Assembly: GCF_002119765.1 (NCBI RefSeq) | Contig: NZ_CP021112.1 | Coordinates: 3,094,501 to 3,158,500, forward strand | Length of the DNA: 64,000 bases | From: Pseudorhodoplanes sinuspersici | GTDB lineage: Bacteria > Pseudomonadota > Alphaproteobacteria > Rhizobiales > Xanthobacteraceae | Direction: 5' to 3' | Shown: positions 16,388 to 25,014 of the stretch, in pieces | Layout: each line of letters begins with the position of its first letter | How positions within the stretch are numbered: position 1 is the first letter of the stretch | Program-made: the position numbers and the translations under genes | The notes under the pieces: model-generated | What the model was told of the DNA's origin: nothing | Databases searched by the model: none | What the model saw: the letters and a program-made list of their open reading frames with translations, nothing else

Positions 16388-17245
16388 TCAGCTTGCGGCC
16401 AGCGCCGCCAGCGCACATAGCGCAAACGCAAGGCCAGCCGCTTTGCGCACTGTGACCGCCTCCCGTAGCACGAATATCCCGAGCAGCGCCGCGACGATGA
16501 AGCCCATTTGCGCGATCGGCACCAATGCGCTGGCCTGGCCGAGAGCGAGGCCGCGCAGGAGGAACAGCGTGGCGCAGAGCAGCGCAATGGAAGCGGGAAG
16601 ACTATATTTGAAAGTCGCGGCCGGCAGACGAACAGTGCCCTTTGCGTGAAAAACGATAAACGTGGCCAGCGGCATGAATACCGCGGCCTGTGCGACCATG
16701 AGGATTTCGGGTCCGGCACCGGATCGCAGCCCGACCGTGTGAAAGAACGTTGCTGTACCGAAGGCGATAGTGGCCACCGTGACCTGGATCAGCGACTTGC
16801 GTTGCACAGGTGAGGACGCCGAGCCAGCAAGTGATCCTGTGCCGACCAAGAGCCAGGTTGCCGTCAGCGCCAGCACAAGGCCGGCCATTCTGGTCGTTGT
16901 CAAATGCTCGCCCAAAAAGGCGATCGACAATGTCACTGTGACGATGAAATTCAGCCTGAAAATCGTTGCGTTGGTGCTGACCGCGCCGGCTGCAAGGCTG
17001 CGGATGAAGAAATAGAACCCGACGAAATAAAGACCGCCCGCGAGCGAGCCCCACAAGGCCGCGAGGGTGAATGTCATCGTTCCGGTCGCCAGCGCATAGA
17101 CGATGACGGTCGGACAGAAGACCCAGGCTTGCGCCATCAGGAAGTGATCGGCGCGGATGCCCGCGGTTGCGGCCTGTTTATAGATGAAATCGGAGAATCC
17201 GTAGCAGGCCATCGCCAGGATGGCGTAAACGATCGGTTCGGGCAT
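16388..17245 (-). CDS. EamA/DMT-family transporter
   Basis: The 285-residue protein is almost wholly hydrophobic with about ten membrane helices in two EamA repeats, the normal size for drug/metabolite exporters. Loop features include FRLNFIVTVTLSIAFLGEHL, the conserved Glu-containing end of the first repeat, and IFVLREAVTVRKAAGL in the second. It ends 27 bases from the convergent TetR gene. Substrate unknown. Confidence 0.88.
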   Translation of the reverse strand: MPEPIVYAILAMACYGFSDFIYKQAATAGIRADHFLMAQAWVFCPTVIVYALATGTMTFTLAALWGSLAGGLYFVGFYFFIRSLAAGAVSTNATIFRLNFIVTVTLSIAFLGEHLTTTRMAGLVLALTATWLLVGTGSLAGSASSPVQRKSLIQVTVATIAFGTATFFHTVGLRSGAGPEILMVAQAAVFMPLATFIVFHAKGTVRLPAATFKYSLPASIALLCATLFLLRGLALGQASALVPIAQMGFIVAALLGIFVLREAVTVRKAAGLAFALCALAALAAS

Positions 17246-17336
17246 GTCAGCTTGTCAGGTGGCGGGATGAATTGGATTATCGCATAGTGGCTTAAAGTTG
17301 AAGCGGTCGCGTTAAACTGTGTATGGTCAAAGATTG

Positions 17337-18590
17337 ATGCCAAAGTCCCTCATCGATGCCGACCGTCTGTGGAATGACCTGATGGCGCTTGCCGCCATCA
17401 CTGATCCCGATAAGCCGTATACGCGCCGGTCCTTCTCTCCGCTCTTTCTCAAAGGCCGGGAGTGGCTTAAAGCGCGCTTCGAAGAAACGGGGCTTACGGT
17501 CCGTCTTGATGAAGCCGCCAATCTGATCGGCCGGCTTGATGGCGCCGAGCGCGATGCGCCGACCATTATGCTGGGCTCGCATTCCGATACGGTGCCGTCC
17601 GGAGGCCGCTTCGATGGTCCTGCCGGTGTGCTCGCTGCTTTGGAAGTGGTGCGGGCGATGAAGGCCGCGGGTTATACGCCGCGCCACGCCATCGAGATCG
17701 TCGACTTCCTGGCCGAGGAGCCGAGCGAATACGGCATCTCCTGTGTCGGCAGCCGCGGCATGGCCGGCGTGCTCGACGACAAGATGCTGGCCTACACGAA
17801 TGCAGCAGGCGAAAAGCTGTCGGACGCCATCAATCGCGTCGGCGGCGATGTCGCCCATCTCGATCGCGCGTGGCGCAGCGATATCGCCGGCTATCTCGAA
17901 TTGCATATCGAGCAGGGCGTGGTGTTGCAGAACAACAAGATCGATCTCGGTCTTGTCACCGCCATCGTCGGCATCACCCGCATCGAAGTTGTGTTCGAAG
18001 GCGCTGCCGATCACGCCGGCACCACGCTGATGGAATATCGCAAGGATGCGAGTCTTGCTGCCGCGCAACTGATGCTGTTCGTCAACGAACGGGCAAATGC
18101 GCTGGCCGCGCGCAAGCAGGGACGCTTCGTCGCGACGACCGGCATCCTCAATATCGAACCGAATGCGTCAAATGTCGTTCCCGGCCGTGCGCGTCTCGTG
18201 TTCGATATCCGGGCCGAGGACCATGCGATGATCGGCGGATTCCTGGATGCGCTCGATGCGCAAAGCCAAGCGATTGCCGAGCGCGACCATGTGAGGCGCA
18301 CGCAATACAACGTGCTGTCGAGCACCAAGCCAACGATTTGCGACGAGCACTTGCTCGATCTGCTCAAGCGCGGTGCGGAAGCGCTCGGGCTTTCGACCAT
18401 GCCACTGGCCTCCGGTGCGGGACACGACGCGGCGTTCGTCGCGCGCATCGCCCCGAGCGCTATGCTGTTCATTCCCTGCCGCGACGGCAAAAGCCACGCT
18501 CCGGAAGAGTGGACCGACAAAGAGCAGGTCGCCTCCGGCGCGGCCACGCTGTTCGAAGCGGTGCGACTGTTGGATGGGCAAAACAGATGA
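17337..18590 (+). CDS. M20 family Zn hydrolase (N-carbamoyl-amino acid/allantoate amidohydrolase type)
   Basis: The 417-residue protein has the amidase/hydantoinase branch motifs of peptidase M20: metal-site GSHSDTVPSGGRFDGPAG, the catalytic EEPSEYG region, ELHIEQG and, near the end, SGAGHDAAF. It hydrolyses an N-carbamoyl or ureido amide using two metal ions. An in-frame GTG lies 6 codons earlier at 17319; neither start has a clear ribosome site. It converges on the DUF2390-ubiX pair. Allantoate, N-carbamoyl-L-amino acid and beta-ureidopropionate are all possible substrates. Confidence 0.87.
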   Translation: MPKSLIDADRLWNDLMALAAITDPDKPYTRRSFSPLFLKGREWLKARFEETGLTVRLDEAANLIGRLDGAERDAPTIMLGSHSDTVPSGGRFDGPAGVLAALEVVRAMKAAGYTPRHAIEIVDFLAEEPSEYGISCVGSRGMAGVLDDKMLAYTNAAGEKLSDAINRVGGDVAHLDRAWRSDIAGYLELHIEQGVVLQNNKIDLGLVTAIVGITRIEVVFEGAADHAGTTLMEYRKDASLAAAQLMLFVNERANALAARKQGRFVATTGILNIEPNASNVVPGRARLVFDIRAEDHAMIGGFLDALDAQSQAIAERDHVRRTQYNVLSSTKPTICDEHLLDLLKRGAEALGLSTMPLASGAGHDAAFVARIAPSAMLFIPCRDGKSHAPEEWTDKEQVASGAATLFEAVRLLDGQNR

Positions 18591-18600
18591 TGACTCAAGT

Positions 18601-19116
18601 TCAGCCTGATGCGAGAGACAGCGCTGCCGCTATCAAGTGTTTCGGCGGCGATGGGGCATCGTCCACGGGCTGATAATATTCAATGAGCGCGCGAATATTG
18701 TTGAGGACTGCAGCATCGGGCGAAGATGGTTTGAAGTGACGTGCGCGTGCCCAATTGGCCAACAGGTCGTGTTCAATGCGCTCGGCATCCAGTTCGAGTT
18801 TCTTGACGGCACCGCGCAGCGTACGCGCGCCGTCTTGAGCCAACGAATCGCGTCCCTCTTCCCACGGCTTTAGTGCCTGTCGTGCGGCGCGAAGGTTGCG
18901 GACGACGTCTGTATGCCATGCTGTGCTTGCAGCGACAGCCGCTTGGATATCGTCGCGGTCGAGTAAGGCCTTTCGCATCGCGCCAAGATAAGCGCAAAGC
19001 AGCAGCAGATTCACATCGGCGCCAAGGCGGTCCTGCAGGGCGAGGCATTCCTCCGGAACGCCGGGTTGCCGATAAACAGCGAGAGAGAAGTCCCAAAAAT
19101 CCTGGCCGCTGCTCAT
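18601..19116 (-). CDS. TIGR02444/DUF2390 family protein
   Basis: This 171-residue, mostly helical protein starts FWDFSLAVYRQPGVPEECLALQDRLGADVNLLLLCAYLG, the recognisable signature of the TIGR02444 (DUF2390) family. Function of the family is not known. I start at 19116 because the ATG overlaps the ubiX stop (ATGA), so the two genes are co-translated. An N-terminal extension of 13 residues is possible but unlikely. Confidence 0.8.
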   Translation of the reverse strand: MSSGQDFWDFSLAVYRQPGVPEECLALQDRLGADVNLLLLCAYLGAMRKALLDRDDIQAAVAASTAWHTDVVRNLRAARQALKPWEEGRDSLAQDGARTLRGAVKKLELDAERIEHDLLANWARARHFKPSSPDAAVLNNIRALIEYYQPVDDAPSPPKHLIAAALSLASG

Positions 19117-19727
19117 GCCGTTAACGTGCCAGTATCTTCCGGCGTATCGCGCCAACGCTTCACGATGCCGGCATCGATATCGAACAGATCGAGGCAGCGT
19201 CCGACCGTTTGGTTGACGATATCGTCGATCGTTTTCGGGCGATGATAAAAAGCCGGGACCGGCGGCATGATGATGGCGCCGTTCTCCGTGGCCGCCAGCA
19301 TGCTGCGAAGGTGGCCGGTATGGAGCGGTGTTTCGCGCACCACCAGGACCAGGCGACGCCGCTCTTTCAGCACGACGTCGGCTGCGCGGGTGATGAGATT
19401 GTCGGTGCTGCCATAGGCAATCTCGGACACGGTCCGGACTGAGCAGGGCGCCACGACCATGCCGCGCGTGCGGAATGAACCGGAGGAGATGGCCGCGCCA
19501 ATATCGCCGATCGGATAGGTGACGTCGGCCAGTTGGCGCACATCGTCGATGGAAATGTCCGCTTCCTCTTTCAGAGTGATAGCGGCCGATTTGGAAATGA
19601 CGAGGTGTGACGGGATACCCACCTTACGAAGCACTTCAAGGATGCGGACACCATAGATTGCACCGGACGCACCACTGATGCCAACGATCAGCGGCAGTTC
19701 CTTCTGGTTTGGGGCTTTTGCAGACAT
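19113..19727 (-). CDS. ubiX: UbiX flavin prenyltransferase
   Basis: The 204-residue protein has the UbiX flavin-binding start IVGISGASGAIYGVRILEVL, the VVAPCSVRTVSEIAYG segment, LVLVVRETPLHTGHL, and the C-terminal PPVPAFYHRPKTIDDIVNQTVGR. It makes prenylated FMN, the cofactor of UbiD-type decarboxylases. No ubiD is in the window, so its partner lies elsewhere. It may serve ubiquinone synthesis or an aromatic acid decarboxylase tied to the neighbouring catabolic genes. Confidence 0.93.
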   Translation of the reverse strand: MSAKAPNQKELPLIVGISGASGAIYGVRILEVLRKVGIPSHLVISKSAAITLKEEADISIDDVRQLADVTYPIGDIGAAISSGSFRTRGMVVAPCSVRTVSEIAYGSTDNLITRAADVVLKERRRLVLVVRETPLHTGHLRSMLAATENGAIIMPPVPAFYHRPKTIDDIVNQTVGRCLDLFDIDAGIVKRWRDTPEDTGTLTA

Positions 19728-19909
19728 TCGCTATGCACTGTGAGGAATTCTTATGGTCTTCCTACAACATCCCACTGCGGCCTGATAGTCCGCTGGCGTT
19801 CCACAGTCTTATGAATGCGCTCGGCATTAACTTTTTACGAGAGACAGGCATGTCATCGAAAGCCGGTCCGCTGGACGGACGATGGTAACGGGGGTGGCGT
19901 TCCATAGCG

Positions 19910-19934
19910 CCAACGGAACCGATTGTTCCATTGG
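19910..19934. promoter_or_regulatory. 25-bp quasi-palindrome upstream of maoC
   Basis: CCAACGGAAC and GTTCCATTGG are reverse complements with one mismatch, around CGATT. The half-site GTTCCA recurs with wider context GGCGTTCCA at 19795-19803 and 19896-19904. All sit in the 255-base gap between divergent ubiX and maoC, so this is a likely operator region. The regulator is not identified. Confidence 0.4.
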
Positions 19935-19982
19935 AAGCATTCGTGCACCGTGTTGCTCATAGGTGAAATAGCAGGAACGAAG

Positions 19983-20429
19983 ATGGGACTTTATCTGGAC
20001 GATCTGGTGGTGGGGCAACGCTTCGAGACGGAGAGCATGACGGTCACGGAAGCCGATATCATTGCCTTCGCCAAACAATTCGATCCGCAATATTATCATG
20101 TCGACCCGGTAGCCGCGCAGAAATCCGCATTTGGCGGATTGATTGCATCGGGTTTTCACACGCTCAGCGCCTCAATGCGGCTGTTCTTCGATTTAAATCT
20201 GTGGCCGGAAGCCATCATCGCCTCGCCGGGCATGGAACACGTCAAGTGGCTGAAGCCACTTCGTCCAGGGGACACCATCCGCGCAGCGGCTGACGTGGTG
20301 GATGTCCGGATGTCATCGTCGAAGCCCGATCGGGGCGTGGTGACAATGGATCACCCATGCTGGAATCAGGCCGATGAGATGATCCTTACGTTTCGATGCG
20401 CACACATGCTGCGTCGCCGAACAACCTAA
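19983..20429 (+). CDS. MaoC-like (R)-hydratase/dehydratase family protein
   Basis: The 148-residue hot-dog protein has the hydratase motif region FAKQFDPQYYHVDPVAAQKSAFGGLIASGFHT, with the conserved Asp and His. Such proteins hydrate trans-2-enoyl-CoA or act on related thioesters. I start at ATG 19983, where homology begins; the frame stays open 20 codons earlier without homology. It is the first plus-strand gene of a run continuing to the ABC transporter. Confidence 0.87.
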   Translation: MGLYLDDLVVGQRFETESMTVTEADIIAFAKQFDPQYYHVDPVAAQKSAFGGLIASGFHTLSASMRLFFDLNLWPEAIIASPGMEHVKWLKPLRPGDTIRAAADVVDVRMSSSKPDRGVVTMDHPCWNQADEMILTFRCAHMLRRRTT

Positions 20430-20574
20430 TGTGTTTGCAGCACGTGGTCGTCAAGGTGCCCCCAATCGCTTCCGCAGGTCCGATATGTCGGTACCGGGAT
20501 TTCCATGTGCTATGTCAAGTATATGATGGCCGGCAACGTTGGCCTCGACGCCGACGATGTACGGAGGAAATTGC

Positions 20575-22203
20575 GTGCCAGCTCTCGACAAGACTTATGA
20601 TGGCATCATCATCGGCGCAGGACAGCACGGGCTTGTGCTCGGCTCCTATCTCGCCAAAGCCGGTCTCAACATTCTGCTGGTGGACCGGCGGCTGACCTAT
20701 GGCGGTGGGCTTTGTACGCGCGAGGTGACGAAGTCGGGATTCTATCACAACCTGCACTCGATCAATCATTTCAGCATCAGCGACGCGCCCTGGTTCGCCG
20801 ATCTCAACCTCGGCGACAAGGTCACCTACATCACGCCGCGCTATGAATTCGGGCAAGCGCATCTTGATGGAACAGCGCTCGTGCTCGGCCGCGATCTTGA
20901 TGAGACCACCGCCAGTATCGCGCGCTTCTCGAAAAAGGACGCCCAGACATTCCGAGAGTGGAATCGGCGTGCCGAAGAGATCACGGCAAAAATTCTGATC
21001 CCGGAGCGCTACGCCGAGCCGCTGTCACAATCCGAGCGCGATGGGCTCTTGTCGCGCACGGCGATCGGCCGTGATTTTCTGGAAGTGACACAGCGCCAGC
21101 CGCTCGATATGGTGGAAGAGCTATTCGAGAACGAACACGTCAAGCTTCTGTTTCTGTTCAAAGTCTCGTTGTTCGGCACCTGGCTCACCGACACGATATC
21201 GAAGACCAGCCCGACCGGTTCGGTGATCCGCGCGTTCGACCTGCAAACCGGCTATCAGCTTTGTCAGGGTGGCTCGTTCAATCTCGCTCGCGGTTTGATG
21301 GAGACCTTCATTGCTGCCGGTGGCACGTTCCAGCCGCAGGTATCGATCGACAGGATTGTCATAGAAGGCGGACGCGCCACCGGTATTCAATTGGCCGATG
21401 GCCGAACCGTGCGCGCATCGCAATTCGTTGCCAGCACGGTCGATGTGCATACGACGCTCGAAGATCTGCTCGGCCGCGAGCAGTTGCCGGAAACGTTCCG
21501 ACAGAAGCTCGACAACTTCAAGTATACGCAATGGACATTGTTCGGCCTGCACCATGCCCTGCATGAAAGCCCGAGGTTCGCGGCGTCAGCGTTCGATCCG
21601 AATCTCAATCGTGCGCTGAAATGGAGCCTTGGCGCCGAGACGATGCAGGATCTGTTCTCGGCGCATCTCGACGTGCAAGCCGGCCGGGTTCCGAGCCTTG
21701 TCCAGTTCGGCTCCGGCCCGCTCAGCCTGCTTGATCCGACACAGGCTCCTCCTGGAAAGCACACGACCTATGCCTGGCATGTGATGCCGTTGCTGGAGGA
21801 TATGAACGAGCGCGACTATGAGACTTTCAAGGAAGAGTTCTCGGACAAGATCGAGGAAGTTTATGCGCGCTATTGTCTTAATATGACCAAGGACAACATC
21901 ATCGGCCGCTATGCTTACACGGCGCGCGAGTATGTGCTCGAGTTGCCGAATATGCGCGATGGCGACATTTTCATGGGCGCGTTCAACGCCGAGCAGGTGA
22001 TGTATAACCATTTCGGCTACCGCACGCCGATCCCGAACCTCTATTATGCAGGCTCTGGCGCACATCCGGGCGGGGCGATTTCCGGCGGTCCGAGCTACAT
22101 CACCGCGGGGATCATCGCGCGCGATCTCGGATTGAAAATGTGGTGGACGCCATGGGACGCGCGCGCCGCGCTTGAAACGCTGGCGTCTTCGGAGGCGGCG
22201 TGA
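20575..22203 (+). CDS. CrtI/PYROXD2-like FAD-dependent oxidoreductase
   Basis: The 542-residue protein has a FAD Rossmann motif GAGQHGLVLGSYLAKAG near the start, the GGGLCTRE loop and a C-terminal AGSGAHPGGAISGGPSY FAD motif, as in phytoene desaturase-like amine/desaturase flavoproteins. The start is GTG 20575: GGAGG at 20563-20567 lies 7 bases before it, while the ATG at 20557 has none. It overlaps the SDR region tightly and probably oxidises a CH-CH or CH-NH bond of the pathway substrate. Not a carotenoid enzyme judging by context. Confidence 0.85.
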   Translation: MPALDKTYDGIIIGAGQHGLVLGSYLAKAGLNILLVDRRLTYGGGLCTREVTKSGFYHNLHSINHFSISDAPWFADLNLGDKVTYITPRYEFGQAHLDGTALVLGRDLDETTASIARFSKKDAQTFREWNRRAEEITAKILIPERYAEPLSQSERDGLLSRTAIGRDFLEVTQRQPLDMVEELFENEHVKLLFLFKVSLFGTWLTDTISKTSPTGSVIRAFDLQTGYQLCQGGSFNLARGLMETFIAAGGTFQPQVSIDRIVIEGGRATGIQLADGRTVRASQFVASTVDVHTTLEDLLGREQLPETFRQKLDNFKYTQWTLFGLHHALHESPRFAASAFDPNLNRALKWSLGAETMQDLFSAHLDVQAGRVPSLVQFGSGPLSLLDPTQAPPGKHTTYAWHVMPLLEDMNERDYETFKEEFSDKIEEVYARYCLNMTKDNIIGRYAYTAREYVLELPNMRDGDIFMGAFNAEQVMYNHFGYRTPIPNLYYAGSGAHPGGAISGGPSYITAGIIARDLGLKMWWTPWDARAALETLASSEAA

Positions 22204-22211
22204 GAGGTGAA

Positions 22212-23009
22212 ATGACGGTTCAGACACAGATTGTGCCGCCGCAGGCCGATTTTGCCTCCCTGAGCGGACGCGTGGTAATCATCACTGGAGCCGGGCAGGG
22301 GATCGGCAAGGTTTTTGCCAAGGCCTTTGCACGCTGCGGCGCCGTCGCCGTGATTGCCGAACGCAATGCCGCCAGCGGCGAATCCGTCGCCAAGGAGATC
22401 GCGGCGGACAAGGGGCAAGCCATTGCCGTCACGACCGATGTCTCACGCGAAGACTCTATTGCGACCATGGTCGCGGCGGTCGAAGAGCGCTATGGCCGCA
22501 TCGATATCCTGATCAACAATGCCGGCATCTTCTCCACGCTGGACATGCGTCCCTTCGACCAGATCCCGCTCGCGGAATGGGAGCAGGTGCTCCGCGTCAA
22601 TGTGACCGGGCCGTTCCTGTGCTCGCGGGCGGTGCTGCCGGCGATGCGGCGGGCGAAATGGGGCCGCATCATCAACATGGCCTCAGGCGCCGTGACGATG
22701 GGGCGGCCGAACTATCTGCACTACATTGCGTCAAAGGGTGCGCTGGCCGGCATGACCGGTTCAATGGCGCGTGAACTGGGTCCGGACGGCATCACCGTGA
22801 ATGCCGTCCTGCCGGGCGCGACCTTCACCGAAATCGAGCGCAAGACAGTCTCACCCGAACAGAAGGTGCGCATTGTTGCGCAACAATGTATTCCTCGTCC
22901 CGAAACGCCGGATGATCTCGTTGGCACCGCGCTATTTCTGGCATCCGACAATGCCGCATTCCTGACCGGGCAGTGCATCACGGTCGATGGCGGCGCCACA
23001 CATCGATGA
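22212..23009 (+). CDS. Short-chain dehydrogenase/reductase (FabG-like)
   Basis: The 265-residue classical SDR has TGAGQGIG, the NNAG motif, an active-site YIASK with Ser in NMASG, and the usual C-terminal TGQCITVDGG. It oxidises or reduces a hydroxyl/keto group with NAD(P). ATG 22212 follows GAGAGG and is 9 bases past the previous stop, so it is in an operon with the FAD oxidoreductase. The dioxygenase follows after 16 bases. Confidence 0.92.
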   Translation: MTVQTQIVPPQADFASLSGRVVIITGAGQGIGKVFAKAFARCGAVAVIAERNAASGESVAKEIAADKGQAIAVTTDVSREDSIATMVAAVEERYGRIDILINNAGIFSTLDMRPFDQIPLAEWEQVLRVNVTGPFLCSRAVLPAMRRAKWGRIINMASGAVTMGRPNYLHYIASKGALAGMTGSMARELGPDGITVNAVLPGATFTEIERKTVSPEQKVRIVAQQCIPRPETPDDLVGTALFLASDNAAFLTGQCITVDGGATHR

Positions 23010-23025
23010 TCTGAAGGAGAGGACC

Positions 23026-23580
23026 ATGACCGCTCATCCACGCTTCAAACCGTTTAATTTCCAGGACTGGATCGAGCGCAACAAAGGCAGTTTGCAACCG
23101 CCCGTCTCCAACAAGCAATTGTTCGACGAGAAGACCGGCATGATCGTGATGATCGTCGGCGGGCCGAACAAGCGCGTCGATTTCCATGACGATCCGGTCG
23201 AGGAATTCTTCTATCAGCTCAAGGGCGACATGATTCTGAAGATCGCCGAGAACGGAAAAATCTACGATGTCGTGATCAAGGAAGGCGATGTGTTCATGTT
23301 GCCGCCGCATGCGCGACATTCCCCGCAGCGGCCGCAGGAAGGGTCGGTTGGGCTTGTGGTCGAGGGGGCCCGGACCGGGGGTATGCGCGACGGCTTTGAA
23401 TGGTACTGCTTCAATTGCGGGGAGAAGGTGCACCGCATCGAAGTGGAGGTAAAGGATATCGTGAAGGACCTGCCGCCTTTGTACGAAGCCTTCTATTCCG
23501 ACGAGAAAGCGCGGACTTGCAAGAATTGCGGCACCGTGCATCCCGGCAAGACCCCGCCTGAGGGCTGGGCGCAGATGTAA
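23026..23580 (+). CDS. nbaC: 3-hydroxyanthranilate 3,4-dioxygenase
   Basis: The 184-residue cupin matches the bacterial enzyme in detail. The catalytic iron ligands are His54, Glu60 and His98; substrate-contacting Arg50, Arg102 and Glu113 are present; and the second rubredoxin-like iron site is complete (Cys128, Cys131, Cys165, Cys168). It opens the ring of 3-hydroxyanthranilate to 2-amino-3-carboxymuconate semialdehyde. GAAGGAGAGG precedes ATG 23026. No kynureninase, kynurenine hydroxylase or ACMS decarboxylase is nearby, so the true substrate or supply route is open. Confidence 0.92.
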   Translation: MTAHPRFKPFNFQDWIERNKGSLQPPVSNKQLFDEKTGMIVMIVGGPNKRVDFHDDPVEEFFYQLKGDMILKIAENGKIYDVVIKEGDVFMLPPHARHSPQRPQEGSVGLVVEGARTGGMRDGFEWYCFNCGEKVHRIEVEVKDIVKDLPPLYEAFYSDEKARTCKNCGTVHPGKTPPEGWAQM

Positions 23581-23736
23581 CCGGGCCGTTAATAGCTCTC
23601 CTAACCTTGCTGCACCGCATCGCGGGCCGAATGTGCTGCAATATGCATCGTCCGGCCCGCTTGCGGAGCGTCCTTCCTGCCCACTATGATTGCGGCAACC
23701 AATCATGCCGCTCAAGCGGCTCCTGGGAGGACTAAA

Positions 23737-24933
23737 ATGATTAAAAGAATGATCGTGGCTGGCTTGGCCCTCGGCCTGGCTGCGGGAGCCGCACAGGCAC
23801 AGGACGTCAAGGTTGGTCTGGTGCTGCCTTACACCGGGGTTGGTGCCGAATTGGCGCAGCCGATCGACCGCGGCGCTGAGCTTTATCTCAAGATGCACGC
23901 GGACGAGATCAAGCCTTACAAGATCCATCTCATCAAGCGTGACGCGAAGGATGCAAGCGGCGCGAATGCCAAGATTGTCGTGCAGGAATTGCTGACGCAG
24001 GACAACGTCGACGTATTGGCGGGCTGGGTCTATTCCCCGAATGCCATCGCCACTGCTCCGTTGGTCGCGGCCGGCAAGAAGCTCGCTGTGATCATGAATG
24101 CCGGCACGGCGCATATCACGAATATGTCGCCTTACTATGTGCGCACATCGTTCAGCATGTGGCATGCCGGACATGCCTTGGGCGAAGCAGCGGCGAAAAA
24201 CCTGAAGGCGAAGACAGCCGTCATTGGCTATACCGATTTCCCGCCCGGCAAGGACAGCCTTGCCGCGTTCAAGATGGCTTTCGAAGCCAATGGCGGCAAG
24301 GTGATCGACGAGATCCCGATGGGCGGCGCCAATGCCGTTCCGGATTTCACGCCGTTCTTCCAGCGCGCCAAGGACAAAAAGCCGGATGTGTTCTTTGTTT
24401 TCGTGCCCGGTGGAGATCACTCCAGCGCCGTCGTGCGCACCTATAATGCACTCGGCATGAAAGAGGCCGGCATCAAGCTGATCGGCCCGGGCGATATCAC
24501 GCAGGATACCAAGCTGCAGGCGATGGGGCAGAGCGCCGACGGTCTCATCACCATGCATCACTACAACGCCGACCTCGACAACCCTGAGAACAAGAAGTTT
24601 GTCGCGGCCTGGAAAAAGGAATACGGCCCGGATTCAACACCCGACTTTATGGCCGTCGCCGGCTATGACGGCATGGCCGCGATCGTGCATGCAGTCAAGG
24701 GACTGAAAGGCAAAGTCGATGGCGAAAAGGCCGTGGCATTGCTGAAGGGCTGGAAATATCAAAGCCCGCGTGGTCCGATCCAGATCGATGCCGACACGCG
24801 CGACATCATCATGAATGAATACCTGTCGCAGGCTTCGTTCCAGAACGGCCGCGTGGTTCAAAAGAATATCGGCAAGATCGAAGCGGTGAAGGACGCGTGC
24901 AAGGCCAACAAGGTCGGACCCTGCGCCAAGTAG
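23737..24933 (+). CDS. Liv-type ABC transporter periplasmic binding protein
   Basis: The 398-residue protein has a signal peptide (MIKRMIVAGLALGLAAGAAQAQ) and the type I periplasmic binding fold starting VKVGLVLPYTGVGAELAQP. It captures the substrate for the LivHMGF proteins encoded downstream. GGGAGG at 23725-23730 sets ATG 23737. The family binds amino acids but also aromatic and other acids; with a 3-hydroxyanthranilate dioxygenase beside it an aromatic acid is plausible. A strong hairpin follows the stop. Confidence 0.93.
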   Translation: MIKRMIVAGLALGLAAGAAQAQDVKVGLVLPYTGVGAELAQPIDRGAELYLKMHADEIKPYKIHLIKRDAKDASGANAKIVVQELLTQDNVDVLAGWVYSPNAIATAPLVAAGKKLAVIMNAGTAHITNMSPYYVRTSFSMWHAGHALGEAAAKNLKAKTAVIGYTDFPPGKDSLAAFKMAFEANGGKVIDEIPMGGANAVPDFTPFFQRAKDKKPDVFFVFVPGGDHSSAVVRTYNALGMKEAGIKLIGPGDITQDTKLQAMGQSADGLITMHHYNADLDNPENKKFVAAWKKEYGPDSTPDFMAVAGYDGMAAIVHAVKGLKGKVDGEKAVALLKGWKYQSPRGPIQIDADTRDIIMNEYLSQASFQNGRVVQKNIGKIEAVKDACKANKVGPCAK

Positions 24934-24958
24934 TCGCCTCGCAATAACCATACGCAAC

Positions 24959-24986
24959 AACCGCCGCCCGGCTTCGGGCGGCGGTT
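24959..24986 (+). terminator. Strong hairpin between binding protein and permease genes
   Basis: AACCGCCGCCCG and CGGGCGGCGGTT form a perfect 12-bp stem with loop GCTT. A weak TTTCGCTT tail follows. It probably acts as a partial terminator or mRNA stabiliser, giving more binding protein than permease, as in many ABC operons. Confidence 0.7.
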
Positions 24987-25014
24987 TCGCTTGAAAACTG
25001 CGGACGGACGCTTC

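Noticed and set aside
22978-24561. 527-residue open frame on the minus strand
   Set aside because: It is antisense to nbaC and the binding protein gene, both of which are certain.
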